DNA of 64,000 nucleotides, taken from assembly GCA_022509165.1 (NCBI GenBank), contig JAFLTT010000009.1:1-64000 (forward strand). The letters are read 5' to 3'. The notes under the pieces are model-generated. The model did no database searches. It was not told the origin of the DNA and saw only the letters and a program-made list of their open reading frames with translations. The stretch comes from Muribaculaceae bacterium (GTDB taxonomy: Bacteria > Bacteroidota > Bacteroidia > Bacteroidales > Muribaculaceae). The stretch's first letter is position 1. Each line of letters opens with the position of its first letter. The position numbers and the translations under genes are program-made. Below, in pieces: positions 10,202-20,494 of the stretch.

Positions 10202-11536
10202 ATGGCTGAAACTTTAATTATCCGTGAAACTGTAGACGGACAAGAAATAAAACCTCGTAAGGTAAAAGCTGCACCTGTGCAGCAGGTGCGACGTGCCGAC
10301 CCTTATATTTGGGGAATATACATTGCATTGCTTGTAATTTCAGTGATAGAACTTTTTTCTGCATCAAGTTCTGAAGTGTCGGCTTCAAATGTGTATATGC
10401 CACTGATACGTCATGGTATGTTCCTGGTGGGCGGACTGGGTCTTGTACTCCTGTTGCAGAATGTTCATTACAAGAACATAAGCAAACTGGCCACCCTAAT
10501 GGCGTTACTATCGCTCGCACTTTTGCTTTTTTCAAATTTCTTCGGAATAGAAATCAACGGTGCCCAAAGAGCCATAAAAATCGCAGGATTCACTATCCAG
10601 CCTGCTGAGATAGTGAAATATACCGTGGTAATACTCCTTGCGAGAATTATGGGGCGCGAACAGACCAAAGGTGGAATCACCACAAAGGGTGTGATTTCAG
10701 CTGCCATCGTGGCTGTAGTGTTCGCCGCATGCCTCTGGAAAAACGGCCTCACAAATACTATCCTTCTTTTCCTCGTAAGCGTGGCAATGTTTCTTATCGG
10801 GGGAATGAAATGGAAACAGTTTTTTATCGTTATCGCCATATATGGTGTGTGCGGAGGCGCTCTTTTCATGCTCAAATATCAGGATGAAAAAGAAGATGAG
10901 TTTGATAAAATCGGACAGACCGTGGAAGTCGCTACAGAAGGAAACCGGGTGGGAACACATAAAGGGCGTATCGCCCGCTTCATAGCAGGAGTGAATCCGG
11001 ATGATCCGATTGACGATTACAACCGTCAGGTTATTTTCTCTAAGATAGCACAGGCCAACGGAGGTGTCTTCGGCCAGGGTCCGGGTAATTCCCGTGAAAG
11101 TGCCAGGCTTCCCCTCGCCTTCTCTGATTATATCTATTCTATCATAGTGGAGGATACGGGACTTGTGGGAGGAGTAGTGCTTCTGGTGCTTTATATGATG
11201 TTGTTGGCCCGGGCAGGAAGAATCGCTTACCGGTGCTCAAGGGCAATTCCGAGTTTTATGATCATGGGCTGCGCAGTGCTTATTGTGCTGCAGGCTTTGG
11301 TGCACATGGCTATAGTCACGGGTCTGTTTCCTGTAAGTGGCCAGCCTCTGCCTCTTATCTCGAAGGGTGGCACTTCGGTGCTCGTGATGTCGGTGGCAAT
11401 TGGCACAATGCTCTCTGTGAGCCGATTTGCAGTGACCACAGGCGATAAGAAACAAATCAAGGCTGAGCAAAGCGAATTGCCCGAGGATATGCAAGCCTTG
11501 AACTTTTCAAACTATGAAAACTCTATACCAAGATGA
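10202..11536 (+). CDS. ftsW: FtsW/RodA/SpoVE family lipid II polymerase / flippase
   Basis: Multi-TM SEDS protein (FTIQPAEIVKYTVVILLA, PLPLISKGGTSV), dcw position. Confidence 0.92.
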   Translation: MAETLIIRETVDGQEIKPRKVKAAPVQQVRRADPYIWGIYIALLVISVIELFSASSSEVSASNVYMPLIRHGMFLVGGLGLVLLLQNVHYKNISKLATLMALLSLALLLFSNFFGIEINGAQRAIKIAGFTIQPAEIVKYTVVILLARIMGREQTKGGITTKGVISAAIVAVVFAACLWKNGLTNTILLFLVSVAMFLIGGMKWKQFFIVIAIYGVCGGALFMLKYQDEKEDEFDKIGQTVEVATEGNRVGTHKGRIARFIAGVNPDDPIDDYNRQVIFSKIAQANGGVFGQGPGNSRESARLPLAFSDYIYSIIVEDTGLVGGVVLLVLYMMLLARAGRIAYRCSRAIPSFMIMGCAVLIVLQALVHMAIVTGLFPVSGQPLPLISKGGTSVLVMSVAIGTMLSVSRFAVTTGDKKQIKAEQSELPEDMQALNFSNYENSIPR

Positions 11537-12666
11537 ACTCTGTCTCAGTGGCTCCCGGCGGTGCTGCCGGCAAGCATAAACCAAGAATCCTCGTGAGTGG
11601 AGGCGGAACCGGGGGACACATCTTCCCTGCCCTCTCCATCGCTGATGAACTCAGAAGCCGGCTTGATGCCGAAATACTCTTTGTGGGTGCTGAAAACCGT
11701 ATGGAGATGACCCGGGTGCCGGAAGCCGGTTACCGTATAATCGGACTGCCTGTGGCCGGATTCGACCGTAAAAGACCTTGGCGGAATTTCAAGGTGCTGA
11801 GTAAATTATTTGCCAGCATGGGTAAAGCTCGCAAAATCATTAAGGATTTCAAGCCGGAAGTGGTGGTGGGAGTTGGTGGATATGCTTCCGGACCGGTGCT
11901 CAAGGCTGCACAGCGTGCCGGAATTCCCACCTTAATTCAAGAGCAGAATTCTTATGCCGGAGTAACTAACAAACTTTTGGCAAAAAAAGCTAACGCTATT
12001 TGTGTGGCATACGATAATATGGACCGTTTCTTCCCTGCCGAAAGCATTGTGAAGACAGGAAATCCTATCCGTAAACGCCTCCTTTCTGATTCCCTTACAC
12101 GTAAAGAAGCCCTGGAATCTTTTGGCCTCTCGCCTGACCGCAAGACACTTTTGGTGATTGGAGGAAGTTTAGGAGCACTAACCATAAACGAAAGTCTGGA
12201 GAAAGGACTTCGCAATCTGGTGGCTAACGGAATCCAGGTTATCTGGCAGACAGGAAAGAATTTCGGCAATCGAGGCCCGGAAGCGGCAAAGGGTCTTAAA
12301 GGAGTCGTGGTGACTCCATTTATCTCGGATATGGGGGCAGCTTATAAAGGCGCAGATCTCGTTATCTCCAGGGCAGGTGCCGCGTCTATCAGCGAACTCC
12401 AGGCCCTCGGTAAGCCTGCCATCCTTGTACCCTCTCCTAATGTAGCCGAAGACCATCAGACTCATAATGCAATGGCTCTGGCTGAACGGGGTGCCGCAAT
12501 ACTGGTAAAGGATGCAGAGGCACGTGAAAAATTGGTGCCGGAGGCTCTGGCATTAATCTCTCAACCCGAAGCACTTACAGAAATGGCTAATAAGATTTCC
12601 AAGATGGCTCTCCCCGACAGTGCTCAACGTATCGGCGATGAAGTGTGCAGACTTTTAAAGCTGTAA
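11533..12666 (+). CDS. murG: UDP-N-acetylglucosamine--lipid I N-acetylglucosaminyltransferase
   Basis: VSGGGTGGHIFPALSIADEL, LVIGGSLGA, ISRAGAASISEL. Confidence 0.95.
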   Translation: MNSVSVAPGGAAGKHKPRILVSGGGTGGHIFPALSIADELRSRLDAEILFVGAENRMEMTRVPEAGYRIIGLPVAGFDRKRPWRNFKVLSKLFASMGKARKIIKDFKPEVVVGVGGYASGPVLKAAQRAGIPTLIQEQNSYAGVTNKLLAKKANAICVAYDNMDRFFPAESIVKTGNPIRKRLLSDSLTRKEALESFGLSPDRKTLLVIGGSLGALTINESLEKGLRNLVANGIQVIWQTGKNFGNRGPEAAKGLKGVVVTPFISDMGAAYKGADLVISRAGAASISELQALGKPAILVPSPNVAEDHQTHNAMALAERGAAILVKDAEAREKLVPEALALISQPEALTEMANKISKMALPDSAQRIGDEVCRLLKL

Positions 12667-12685
12667 GTGCAACAACTACACAACA

Positions 12686-14098
12686 ATGGAAAACCCCAAC
12701 AACGACCTTCACCGTTTTCACCGTGCTTACTTCATAGGTGCCGGAGGTATAGGCATGGCCAATCTGGAAAGATATCTCCTAAGCAAAGGATTTGAAATAG
12801 CCGGGTACGACCGGACCCAATCCCAACTGACCCAACAGCTGGAAGATGAGGGAGTATCAATGGTATTTGAAGATAACGTCAGTTTGATTCCGGCTCAGTT
12901 CCGTAGCAAGGAAGACACTTTAGTGGTTTATACTCCGGCAGTGCCTTCCGACAGTCCAATTCTTAATTGGTTTCAGAATCAGGGCTTCAATGTTGTGAAG
13001 CGCTCGGAACTTTTAGGAAAAATTACCCGTGCCGGGAAAAGTATCTGCGTGGCCGGTTCGCATGGTAAAACCACTACCACCAGCATGATTGCCAACATAT
13101 TACGCAATTCCGAAGTAGGATGCAATGCATTTCTGGGCGGTATCCTCAGAAATACCGGCAGCAATCTGGTGATGTGTCCCGGAGCAAATTGGGCGGTAAT
13201 AGAAGCTGATGAATACGACCGAAGTTTCCATCGCCTCTCTCCCACTATAGCTATAGTAACCTCAGTTGACCCAGACCATCTTGACATCTATGGAGATGAA
13301 GAGGGTTATCTGGAGGGCTTTGCTCATTTCACTTCTCTCATAAAAGAGGGGGGAGCCTTGCTGATGCATGCCGGAATGAAACTAAAACCCCGTCTTAAAC
13401 CGGGAGTTAAAACCTATACTTATAGTGGAGGAAAAGAAGGAGACTGGCATGCAGAAGACATCCGCTTTGGCAATGGTACCATAAGATTCACCTTAGTGGG
13501 CCCTGAAATTCGTATTGAAGGATTGGAACCGGGAGTTCCCGTGGAGATCAACATAGACAATGCTGTGGCAGCGGCGGCGGCATCGATTATGGCCGGAGCA
13601 TCGGCTGAAGATGTGAGAAAAGGCCTACGTGAATTCCGCGGAGCAAAACGCAGATTTGAGGTGCTCAGAGATCAAAAGGACGGTTCTACGGTGCTTATAG
13701 ATGACTATGCCCATAGCCCTAATGAAGTGAAAGCCTCTATCAATTCTGTAAAGAAACTTTATCCAGATAGGAAATTAACGGTGATTTTTCAGCCTCATCT
13801 CTATACGAGAACACGTGATTTTGCCTCAGGTTTCTCCGAAGCACTTTCCTTAGCCGATGAAGTGATAATGCCCGAAATTTATCCGGCTCGGGAACTTCCG
13901 ATTCCAGGAGTAAACTCACAGCTTATCCTTGATAAGGTGAATTGTGATTCAAAAATTTATTGCGAACGCAAGAATTTGCTGAATCTGATAAAAAATCGTA
14001 AATTTGACATACTTATGACTCTTGGAGCCGCTGATATCGATGTGTTGCTGCCTGATATCCTGGAAATTCTTGAGGGGAAAGAAATAGATACGAAATGA
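12686..14098 (+). CDS. murC: UDP-N-acetylmuramate--L-alanine ligase
   Basis: FIGAGGIGMANLERYLL, VAGSHGKTTTTSMI, FQPHLYTRT. Confidence 0.95.
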   Translation: MENPNNDLHRFHRAYFIGAGGIGMANLERYLLSKGFEIAGYDRTQSQLTQQLEDEGVSMVFEDNVSLIPAQFRSKEDTLVVYTPAVPSDSPILNWFQNQGFNVVKRSELLGKITRAGKSICVAGSHGKTTTTSMIANILRNSEVGCNAFLGGILRNTGSNLVMCPGANWAVIEADEYDRSFHRLSPTIAIVTSVDPDHLDIYGDEEGYLEGFAHFTSLIKEGGALLMHAGMKLKPRLKPGVKTYTYSGGKEGDWHAEDIRFGNGTIRFTLVGPEIRIEGLEPGVPVEINIDNAVAAAAASIMAGASAEDVRKGLREFRGAKRRFEVLRDQKDGSTVLIDDYAHSPNEVKASINSVKKLYPDRKLTVIFQPHLYTRTRDFASGFSEALSLADEVIMPEIYPARELPIPGVNSQLILDKVNCDSKIYCERKNLLNLIKNRKFDILMTLGAADIDVLLPDILEILEGKEIDTK

Positions 14099-14928
14099 TT
14101 AAAAAAATCCTTGGATGGGTGATTCTGACGCTACTGGTGGCTTATGTTGTATTTGCCGCCATTTGGGCGCATGCTGAAGCAGCTAAGAACACCTGCAAGG
14201 CTATTGATATCGAGATAGTGGAGGGTTATACCACTGATTCCGTATCGCGCAAAGGGGTAATGGCCGAGATAAGGAGATATCCGCACAAAATCATAGGACA
14301 GTTGATTCCAGCTGTAGATACCCGTGATCTTGAAAATTATCTGAAGACTTTCCCACAATTTGAAGATGTGGTATGTAATATCAATACTAACGGACATCTT
14401 CATGTGAAGGTAACCCCAATGGTGCCGGAGATCAGAATTTTTGAAGATTCGGCAAGTTATTACATCAACAAAGATGGGAAAAGAATGGATTCAAAGGCTT
14501 CTTTCTTCGTTGATGTGCCTGTGGTGAGCGGCAAGTTCACTCAAGGTTTCACACCCAAGGATGTGCTGCCTGTGACTCGTTTCATTTCAAATGACCCTCT
14601 TTTGAGCCGTCTTGTAGGCATGGTTCAGGTAATCGACCACGACAATATCATCCTTGTGCCCCGTATACATGGGCATGTGATAAATTTCGGCGACACTAAT
14701 CGTCTCGAAGAAAAAAGACAGGCTCTTGTGGCATTATATAAGAAGGTGATTCCTTATAAGGGATGGGAGGAATACGACACAATTTCCGTGAAGTTCCGCG
14801 GTCAGGTGGTGGCCACCAGGCGCCTGAAAAATGCCGCTTTGCCCCGCAACCTTGAGTTTGAGGAACCCGATATGGAAGAGGCTACCCTACCGGAAATAGA
14901 TTATATTGTAAATCAAGACAATGAATGA
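14095..14928 (+). CDS. ftsQ: FtsQ-like cell division protein
   Basis: Single N-terminal TM, periplasmic protein between murC and ftsA, 4-bp overlap with murC. Confidence 0.85.
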   Translation: MIKKILGWVILTLLVAYVVFAAIWAHAEAAKNTCKAIDIEIVEGYTTDSVSRKGVMAEIRRYPHKIIGQLIPAVDTRDLENYLKTFPQFEDVVCNINTNGHLHVKVTPMVPEIRIFEDSASYYINKDGKRMDSKASFFVDVPVVSGKFTQGFTPKDVLPVTRFISNDPLLSRLVGMVQVIDHDNIILVPRIHGHVINFGDTNRLEEKRQALVALYKKVIPYKGWEEYDTISVKFRGQVVATRRLKNAALPRNLEFEEPDMEEATLPEIDYIVNQDNE

Positions 14929-16246
14929 AAGATATATCGCTGCTGTAGAAATAAGCAGTTCGAAAATTGTAGCTGCAATAGGCAAGACGAGAGGCACGGG
15001 CACGCTTGATATTGTAGCAGTGGAACACGAGGCTTCCCCCGAAGGATGTATACGTTATGGCATCATACAGAATCTGGAGGAGACATCTACCTCTCTGGGT
15101 CGCCTCTTCTCTCGTCTGGAACAGAGGCCAAATATCCATCCCCGTAAAATCAAGAGCGTGATAGTAGGGCTGGGAGGTCGCTCCTTCAAAAATATCACAA
15201 AGGAAGTTGCCCTTAGTCTTCCGGAAGATACTGAAATCACTGACGAAATCCTTGTACGCCTGCGCGACCAGGCTCTACATTCAGCCATCGACAATACTCT
15301 GGAAGTGGTAGATGCCGTTCCAAGGGTATTCAAGGTAGGAAACTCTGTAACATCTTCCCCTAAAGGAATGGTGGGGAATCATATCAGCGGAGTTTTCGAT
15401 CTGATTGTATGCCGGCCGGAACTAAAACGGAATATACGTCGTAGTCTCGACAAACTACACCTGGATGTAGACGGGTTTGTGGTCACCGCAATGGCTACCG
15501 GCCATCTTATTCTCTCTCCTGAAGAAAAACGCCTTGGCTGCATGCTCGTGGATATGGGGGCCGAAACAATCACGGTAACAATCTATCAGAAAGGAGCCCT
15601 GCATTATTTTGCCACAATACCGATGGGCGGCCGAAACATTTCTCGCGATATTGCCTCTTTAGGAGTGGTGGATGCTAAAGCAGAAGAAATTAAAATCACC
15701 TCAGGCAATGCTTTAGTTGAGAATAATGTGCCCAATCTGAATATCAATGGCCTGAAACTTACGGATATATCCAACCTTGTGGTGGCGCGTAGTGAGGAAA
15801 TTGTGGCAAATATAATTGCACAGATTGAGTATGCGGGCCTTAAGGATGCCGACCTGCAGGGTGGCATAGTTTGTATAGGTGGTGGTTTCCGCCTAAAAGG
15901 ACTCCTGGAGCTCCTGGAAATGCAAAGTGGCATTACAGTGAGGAGAGGCACTCTACCGGAGTATGTAAGAATCGAAGACAACCGGGCCAATGGAGTGGAG
16001 ATAGCGGAGATAGCCAGTGTGCTGTATGCAGGTGCAACTCTTACGCAGAAAGAATCTTTGTTTATGCCGGAACGTGGAGCTATGCCGGTAAATGGCGTAC
16101 TTCCTCTGGATTCTGAGCCGGAACCTGAGAAAAAACCTGAGCCGGAGCCCAAAAAGAAAAAGAGTTTCTTTGAAAAAATGGGAAAGACAATCGGCAATAT
16201 TTTTAGCGGAGCCGATGAAGATGACACAGATCTTCTTGACGACTGA
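14921..16246 (+). CDS. ftsA: Cell division protein FtsA
   Basis: YIAAVEISSSKIVAAIG, GCMLVDMGAETITVTIY, GGIVCIGGGFRLKG. Confidence 0.94.
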   Translation: MNERYIAAVEISSSKIVAAIGKTRGTGTLDIVAVEHEASPEGCIRYGIIQNLEETSTSLGRLFSRLEQRPNIHPRKIKSVIVGLGGRSFKNITKEVALSLPEDTEITDEILVRLRDQALHSAIDNTLEVVDAVPRVFKVGNSVTSSPKGMVGNHISGVFDLIVCRPELKRNIRRSLDKLHLDVDGFVVTAMATGHLILSPEEKRLGCMLVDMGAETITVTIYQKGALHYFATIPMGGRNISRDIASLGVVDAKAEEIKITSGNALVENNVPNLNINGLKLTDISNLVVARSEEIVANIIAQIEYAGLKDADLQGGIVCIGGGFRLKGLLELLEMQSGITVRRGTLPEYVRIEDNRANGVEIAEIASVLYAGATLTQKESLFMPERGAMPVNGVLPLDSEPEPEKKPEPEPKKKKSFFEKMGKTIGNIFSGADEDDTDLLDD

Positions 16247-16333
16247 TATAAGACCCTATAAAACATTAACTTATACTCAGTATTTGACTTAAATAATAAA
16301 AAGTGTTAATTTCACCGAAAGAGCCAATATAAG

Positions 16334-17704
16334 ATGCAAGATAATTTCGACACCCTACAACCCCTTGAAGATGTCAAATTCAAAGGCGACTCATCCTCTT
16401 CCCTTATTAAGGTGATAGGAGTGGGGGGTGGTGGCAGCAATGCCGTAAACTACATGTATAAACAAGAGATTCCAAAGGTGAAATTTGTGGTCTGCAACAC
16501 CGACCGGCAACACCTCGAAGATTCTCCGGTGCCTAAGAGGGTGCTTTTAGGTGAAAACATCACACATGGACGCGGGGCCGGGAATAAGCCCGATGTGGGT
16601 CGTAAATGTGCCGAAGCAAGCAGCGATGCTATAAAGGAATTATTCACCGATGGAACCGAAATGGTGTTTATCACGGCCGGTATGGGTGGAGGCACCGGTA
16701 CCGGGGCTGCTCCGGTTGTGGCAAAACTGGCAAAAGAGGCCAATATGCTCACTATAGGAATCGTGACAGTACCTTTCATGTTTGAAGGCGAGCAGAAAAT
16801 TCTTAAGGCTCTTGATGGGGCTAATGCTATGAGGGAACATGTGGATGCACTGCTCCTGATTAACAATGAGAATCTTATAGAACTCTATCCCGACCTCAAT
16901 TTCTTCAACGCTTTCGAGAAAGCTGACGACACCCTTGCCAATGCTGCACGAAGTGTATCGGATATCATTTCTGAACGTTGCTACATAAATGTAGACTTTG
17001 AAGATGTGCGTACTACCTTGAAAGACAGTGGTACAGCCATAATCTCTACTGCCTATGGAGAGGGTGAGCACCGTATCTCGGATGCAATTCACAATGCATT
17101 GCATTCACCTTTGCTCAAAAGTCACGACATATATACATCCAAACGTCTTTTGTTTAAGTTTGCCTGCTCTCGGGAGTCGCCTAATGCTCCTAAGGCACAG
17201 GAACTCGGTGAAATCAATCATTTCACATCGAAATTGCCCGACAGTATAGACGTGAAATGGGGTGTGGCAGATGACCCCACACTCGGTGATAAGGTAAGGG
17301 TAACAGTTTTAGCCTCCGGTTTTGACGTCACTCTTAGAGCCGGCAAAAAGGAGGAAAAACCCACTATCGTATTCGATGGCAATAAGACTAAAGATGACAG
17401 GGATTCAAAAGCTAAATCTGATGATTCGGGCCGTATTGCTGAAATATATGGGTCAGACAAAGTAATAAAACAGAGGCGTGAAGCCGCTAAAATGAAATAT
17501 GCAGTGCTCACCCCCGATCAGTTTGACGACCATCAGGTAATTGCAATGATCGAGAATGCGCCCACTTTCACACGCGCTCCCCGTTTTAATGAAGAATTAA
17601 AAAAAGTGTCGGCAGGAATCCCTCGGGAGGTACCAGTGGAACGTGAAAAGCCCACTATCGAAACGCGTTCTACAAATACAATTTCCTTCGGCGATACAGA
17701 CTGA
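16334..17704 (+). CDS. ftsZ: Cell division protein FtsZ
   Basis: IKVIGVGGGGSNAVNYM, TAGMGGGTGTGAAPVVAKLAKE tubulin signature. Confidence 0.97.
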   Translation: MQDNFDTLQPLEDVKFKGDSSSSLIKVIGVGGGGSNAVNYMYKQEIPKVKFVVCNTDRQHLEDSPVPKRVLLGENITHGRGAGNKPDVGRKCAEASSDAIKELFTDGTEMVFITAGMGGGTGTGAAPVVAKLAKEANMLTIGIVTVPFMFEGEQKILKALDGANAMREHVDALLLINNENLIELYPDLNFFNAFEKADDTLANAARSVSDIISERCYINVDFEDVRTTLKDSGTAIISTAYGEGEHRISDAIHNALHSPLLKSHDIYTSKRLLFKFACSRESPNAPKAQELGEINHFTSKLPDSIDVKWGVADDPTLGDKVRVTVLASGFDVTLRAGKKEEKPTIVFDGNKTKDDRDSKAKSDDSGRIAEIYGSDKVIKQRREAAKMKYAVLTPDQFDDHQVIAMIENAPTFTRAPRFNEELKKVSAGIPREVPVEREKPTIETRSTNTISFGDTD

Positions 17705-17900
17705 AAAAATATTTATTAACAATTTAAATAAGCCCTGACTTCAATAAGGTTGAAATTACTTTTTCACGGTAGTATATCATGAAGTTTTGTCTTCTTATAA
17801 GTCTGCAAAGTACCCCAATACTTCCTTATGTACCCGGCAATGAGCAGGACATCCGGCTGCCGGAATTTTAACTTACGTTGGTGAACGGGCTCTAATATTG

Positions 17901-19463
17901 ATGAATCAAGAAAATTTCCGTATGGTGGCGAAGACCTTCGAGGGACTCGAAGATGTGCTTCGCGATGAACTTATAGACCTTGGCGCTGAAAATGTGGAAA
18001 TGGGCAACCGTATGGTGTCGTTTGAAGGCGACCTCGCGATGCTGTATAAGGCCAACCTTTGCTGCCGTACCGCCCTCAGAATCTTAAAACCGATTGTGAT
18101 GTTCACAGCAGATTCCACAGATGAGCTCTATGACTATCTTCGGGATCTTGACTGGGAGCAATTTATGGAACCCACATCTACTTTCTCAGTGGATTCCACC
18201 GTATTCGGCAACGATTTCACTCATTCCAAATTTGTGACTTACAGAGTGAAGGATGCTATTGTAGACCATTTCCGCGATAAAGATGGCGATCGCCCTTCTA
18301 TCAGATTAGAAGGGGCTGACCTTCAACTTAATGTTCATATAGCCGGCAATCGTGTCACCGTATCACTTGATTCAAGCGGGGAACCTCTCTTCAAACGAGG
18401 ATATAGAGTGGAGCAGACTGAAGCGCCTATCAATGAAGTGCTCGCCGCCGGAATCATTCTTAAGACCGGCTGGCGTGGCGATTCAGATTTCCTTGACCCG
18501 ATGTGTGGTTCCGGTACATTCCTCGTAGAGGCAGCGCTGATAGCCGCAAACATCAACCCAGGTATTTATCGTGAAAGTTTCGCTTTTGAGAAATGGCGCG
18601 ATTTCGATAAAGATCTGTTCGAGGAAATCTACAACGATGACTCGGAAGAGCGAGATTTCAATTATAAGATTTTTGGAGGTGACATCGACCCGGATGCTAT
18701 AGCCGTGGCACGAAAAAATGTGAAATCTGCGCGTGTGGAAGACATGGTGGAATTAAGCTGCCGTCCGCTCACCGAATGGGAAGCCGATACGGCCGAAGGC
18801 ATCATAGTCACAAATCCTCCCTATGGGGAGAGATTGCGCCCGGCAAATCTGAATACTCTTTATAAAGAGATTGGTTCTACACTCAAAAATAATTTTCAGG
18901 GATGGCATGCCTGGATTATCGGGTACCAGGATGAACAGATGAAGGAAATTGGCCTTAAGCCATCTGTAAAGATTCCTCTCAACAACGGAAAACTGGAATG
19001 TACTCTGAGGGAATATGTGATGTTTGACGGAGCTTATTCTCAGTTCAGAGCCGAAGGAGGTTCGGTGGCCAGTGAAGCCTCGGAGCGACGCAAGGCAGAG
19101 GGCCCAAGAAAGGTGAGACATATTTCTGACGACGATTGGAAAAAAGAGAGCCGCAAGTTCAACCGTGATAACGGCATGAAGGAAAAAGGACGCGGGCACC
19201 TGAAGGGTCGGGCCGACAATCGCCAGCGTGATGAAAGAGATAGAAGCCGTGAGGATTTCAGAGCTCGTAATGACGGGGCAAAAGATGGTTTCCGCAAAAA
19301 TTCTGATCGCAAGCCTTCAGGAGATTTCCGTAGAAATGACGACAGGAAGAAAAACAGTGGCCCTTCTTCCACTTATAATCCAAAGAATTCAAAGGGTCCG
19401 CGTCTACCTAAGGAATCGCAACAGGAAATCAATCCGGTGCATTTCCGTAAAAGAAAAGGATAA
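17901..19463 (+). CDS. THUMP domain class I SAM-dependent RNA methyltransferase with long basic C-terminal tail
   Basis: LDPMCGSGTFLVEAALIAANINPG, IIVTNPPYGERL; ATG at 17901 (listed ORF starts at an upstream TTG). Confidence 0.9.
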   Translation: MNQENFRMVAKTFEGLEDVLRDELIDLGAENVEMGNRMVSFEGDLAMLYKANLCCRTALRILKPIVMFTADSTDELYDYLRDLDWEQFMEPTSTFSVDSTVFGNDFTHSKFVTYRVKDAIVDHFRDKDGDRPSIRLEGADLQLNVHIAGNRVTVSLDSSGEPLFKRGYRVEQTEAPINEVLAAGIILKTGWRGDSDFLDPMCGSGTFLVEAALIAANINPGIYRESFAFEKWRDFDKDLFEEIYNDDSEERDFNYKIFGGDIDPDAIAVARKNVKSARVEDMVELSCRPLTEWEADTAEGIIVTNPPYGERLRPANLNTLYKEIGSTLKNNFQGWHAWIIGYQDEQMKEIGLKPSVKIPLNNGKLECTLREYVMFDGAYSQFRAEGGSVASEASERRKAEGPRKVRHISDDDWKKESRKFNRDNGMKEKGRGHLKGRADNRQRDERDRSREDFRARNDGAKDGFRKNSDRKPSGDFRRNDDRKKNSGPSSTYNPKNSKGPRLPKESQQEINPVHFRKRKG

Positions 19464-19468
19464 ATTTC

Positions 19469-20482
19469 ATGCCTTTAGGCATTACCCTGAGCCCGCTCAC
19501 TGCGCATCCAATGGATCTTAAGGTTGGAATAGGCAAAACAGGTTTGGCGATGGCGATACTTATCGCCTTCGCCATGTGTCTTTTAAACCTTTTGTTCAAT
19601 CCGGTCAGTATTCCTCATATTCAATATGGCTTCTGCCTTCCTTCTCCCGATTCTTGGGGCTTCGATCCTTTCTGGTCATGGTGTATTAATACCTTGCTCA
19701 TCGGTATAATTGCCTTGCTCCTGTTTCTGGTGAACAAAACATATAATTTCTTACGGACTACTGAGCCGGCTTATATTGCCATTTTCCTTATAATGGCCGC
19801 TTCAGGGCCATGGTTTACATCTGAACTTAATACTTCTGTGCTTTTATGTCTGGCAAATGTAGTTTGTCTGGGTATTATGTTTGATACTTATGCCTCGCAT
19901 AATGCCACTCAGGAAGTATTCATCATCGGTCTTGTGGCCGGGTTGGGTTCCATGGTTCAGTATGCTTTTCTTCCTATGGCGGTGGTTTATGCCATCTGGA
20001 TACTTTTCATGAAAGTGATGAGAATCAAAGAGGCTTTCGCTTATGCTGCAGGTCTTTTCTGTCCATATTGGATTGCATTGGGAACAGGATGGGTGAGACT
20101 GTCTGATTTTCATTTTCCCTCTATCATACCTCTGTTTTCTTTTTCCCAAGACCCCTCTGAATTTTTCATCTTACTCTCTTGTATCGCTGTAGCCGCTGTG
20201 GTAGGATGTCTGGTAACTTTCCTCAATTTCCTGAAACTTTATGCAGGAAATTCCAGAGTCAATGCAATGAACCTATGCGTATCCTTCCTTGGAGCTTTTT
20301 CATTGATTTGTATCCTGATAGATTTTGATAATATGCCGGCCTATGTGATCACTTTATATATGACATGCGCCATTCAGTTGGGAAATCTCTGCGCACTTTG
20401 GAATCCGAGCCGACCCTGGATGGTGACTCTTTGGCCATCCCTCTTATATATAGCTGCGTTCGTTTGCAGTTTGGTGCTTTAA
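19469..20482 (+). CDS. Hypothetical multi-TM integral membrane protein
   Basis: 337 aa, many hydrophobic segments, no recognised motif; an ATG at 19511 is an alternative start. Confidence 0.7.
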   Translation: MPLGITLSPLTAHPMDLKVGIGKTGLAMAILIAFAMCLLNLLFNPVSIPHIQYGFCLPSPDSWGFDPFWSWCINTLLIGIIALLLFLVNKTYNFLRTTEPAYIAIFLIMAASGPWFTSELNTSVLLCLANVVCLGIMFDTYASHNATQEVFIIGLVAGLGSMVQYAFLPMAVVYAIWILFMKVMRIKEAFAYAAGLFCPYWIALGTGWVRLSDFHFPSIIPLFSFSQDPSEFFILLSCIAVAAVVGCLVTFLNFLKLYAGNSRVNAMNLCVSFLGAFSLICILIDFDNMPAYVITLYMTCAIQLGNLCALWNPSRPWMVTLWPSLLYIAAFVCSLVL

Positions 20483-20494
20483 AAGCTCTGTGAA

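Noticed and set aside
15604-16266. 220-aa minus-strand ORF opposite ftsA
   Set aside because: Shadow ORF of the opposite strand; low-complexity Ser/Pro-rich translation
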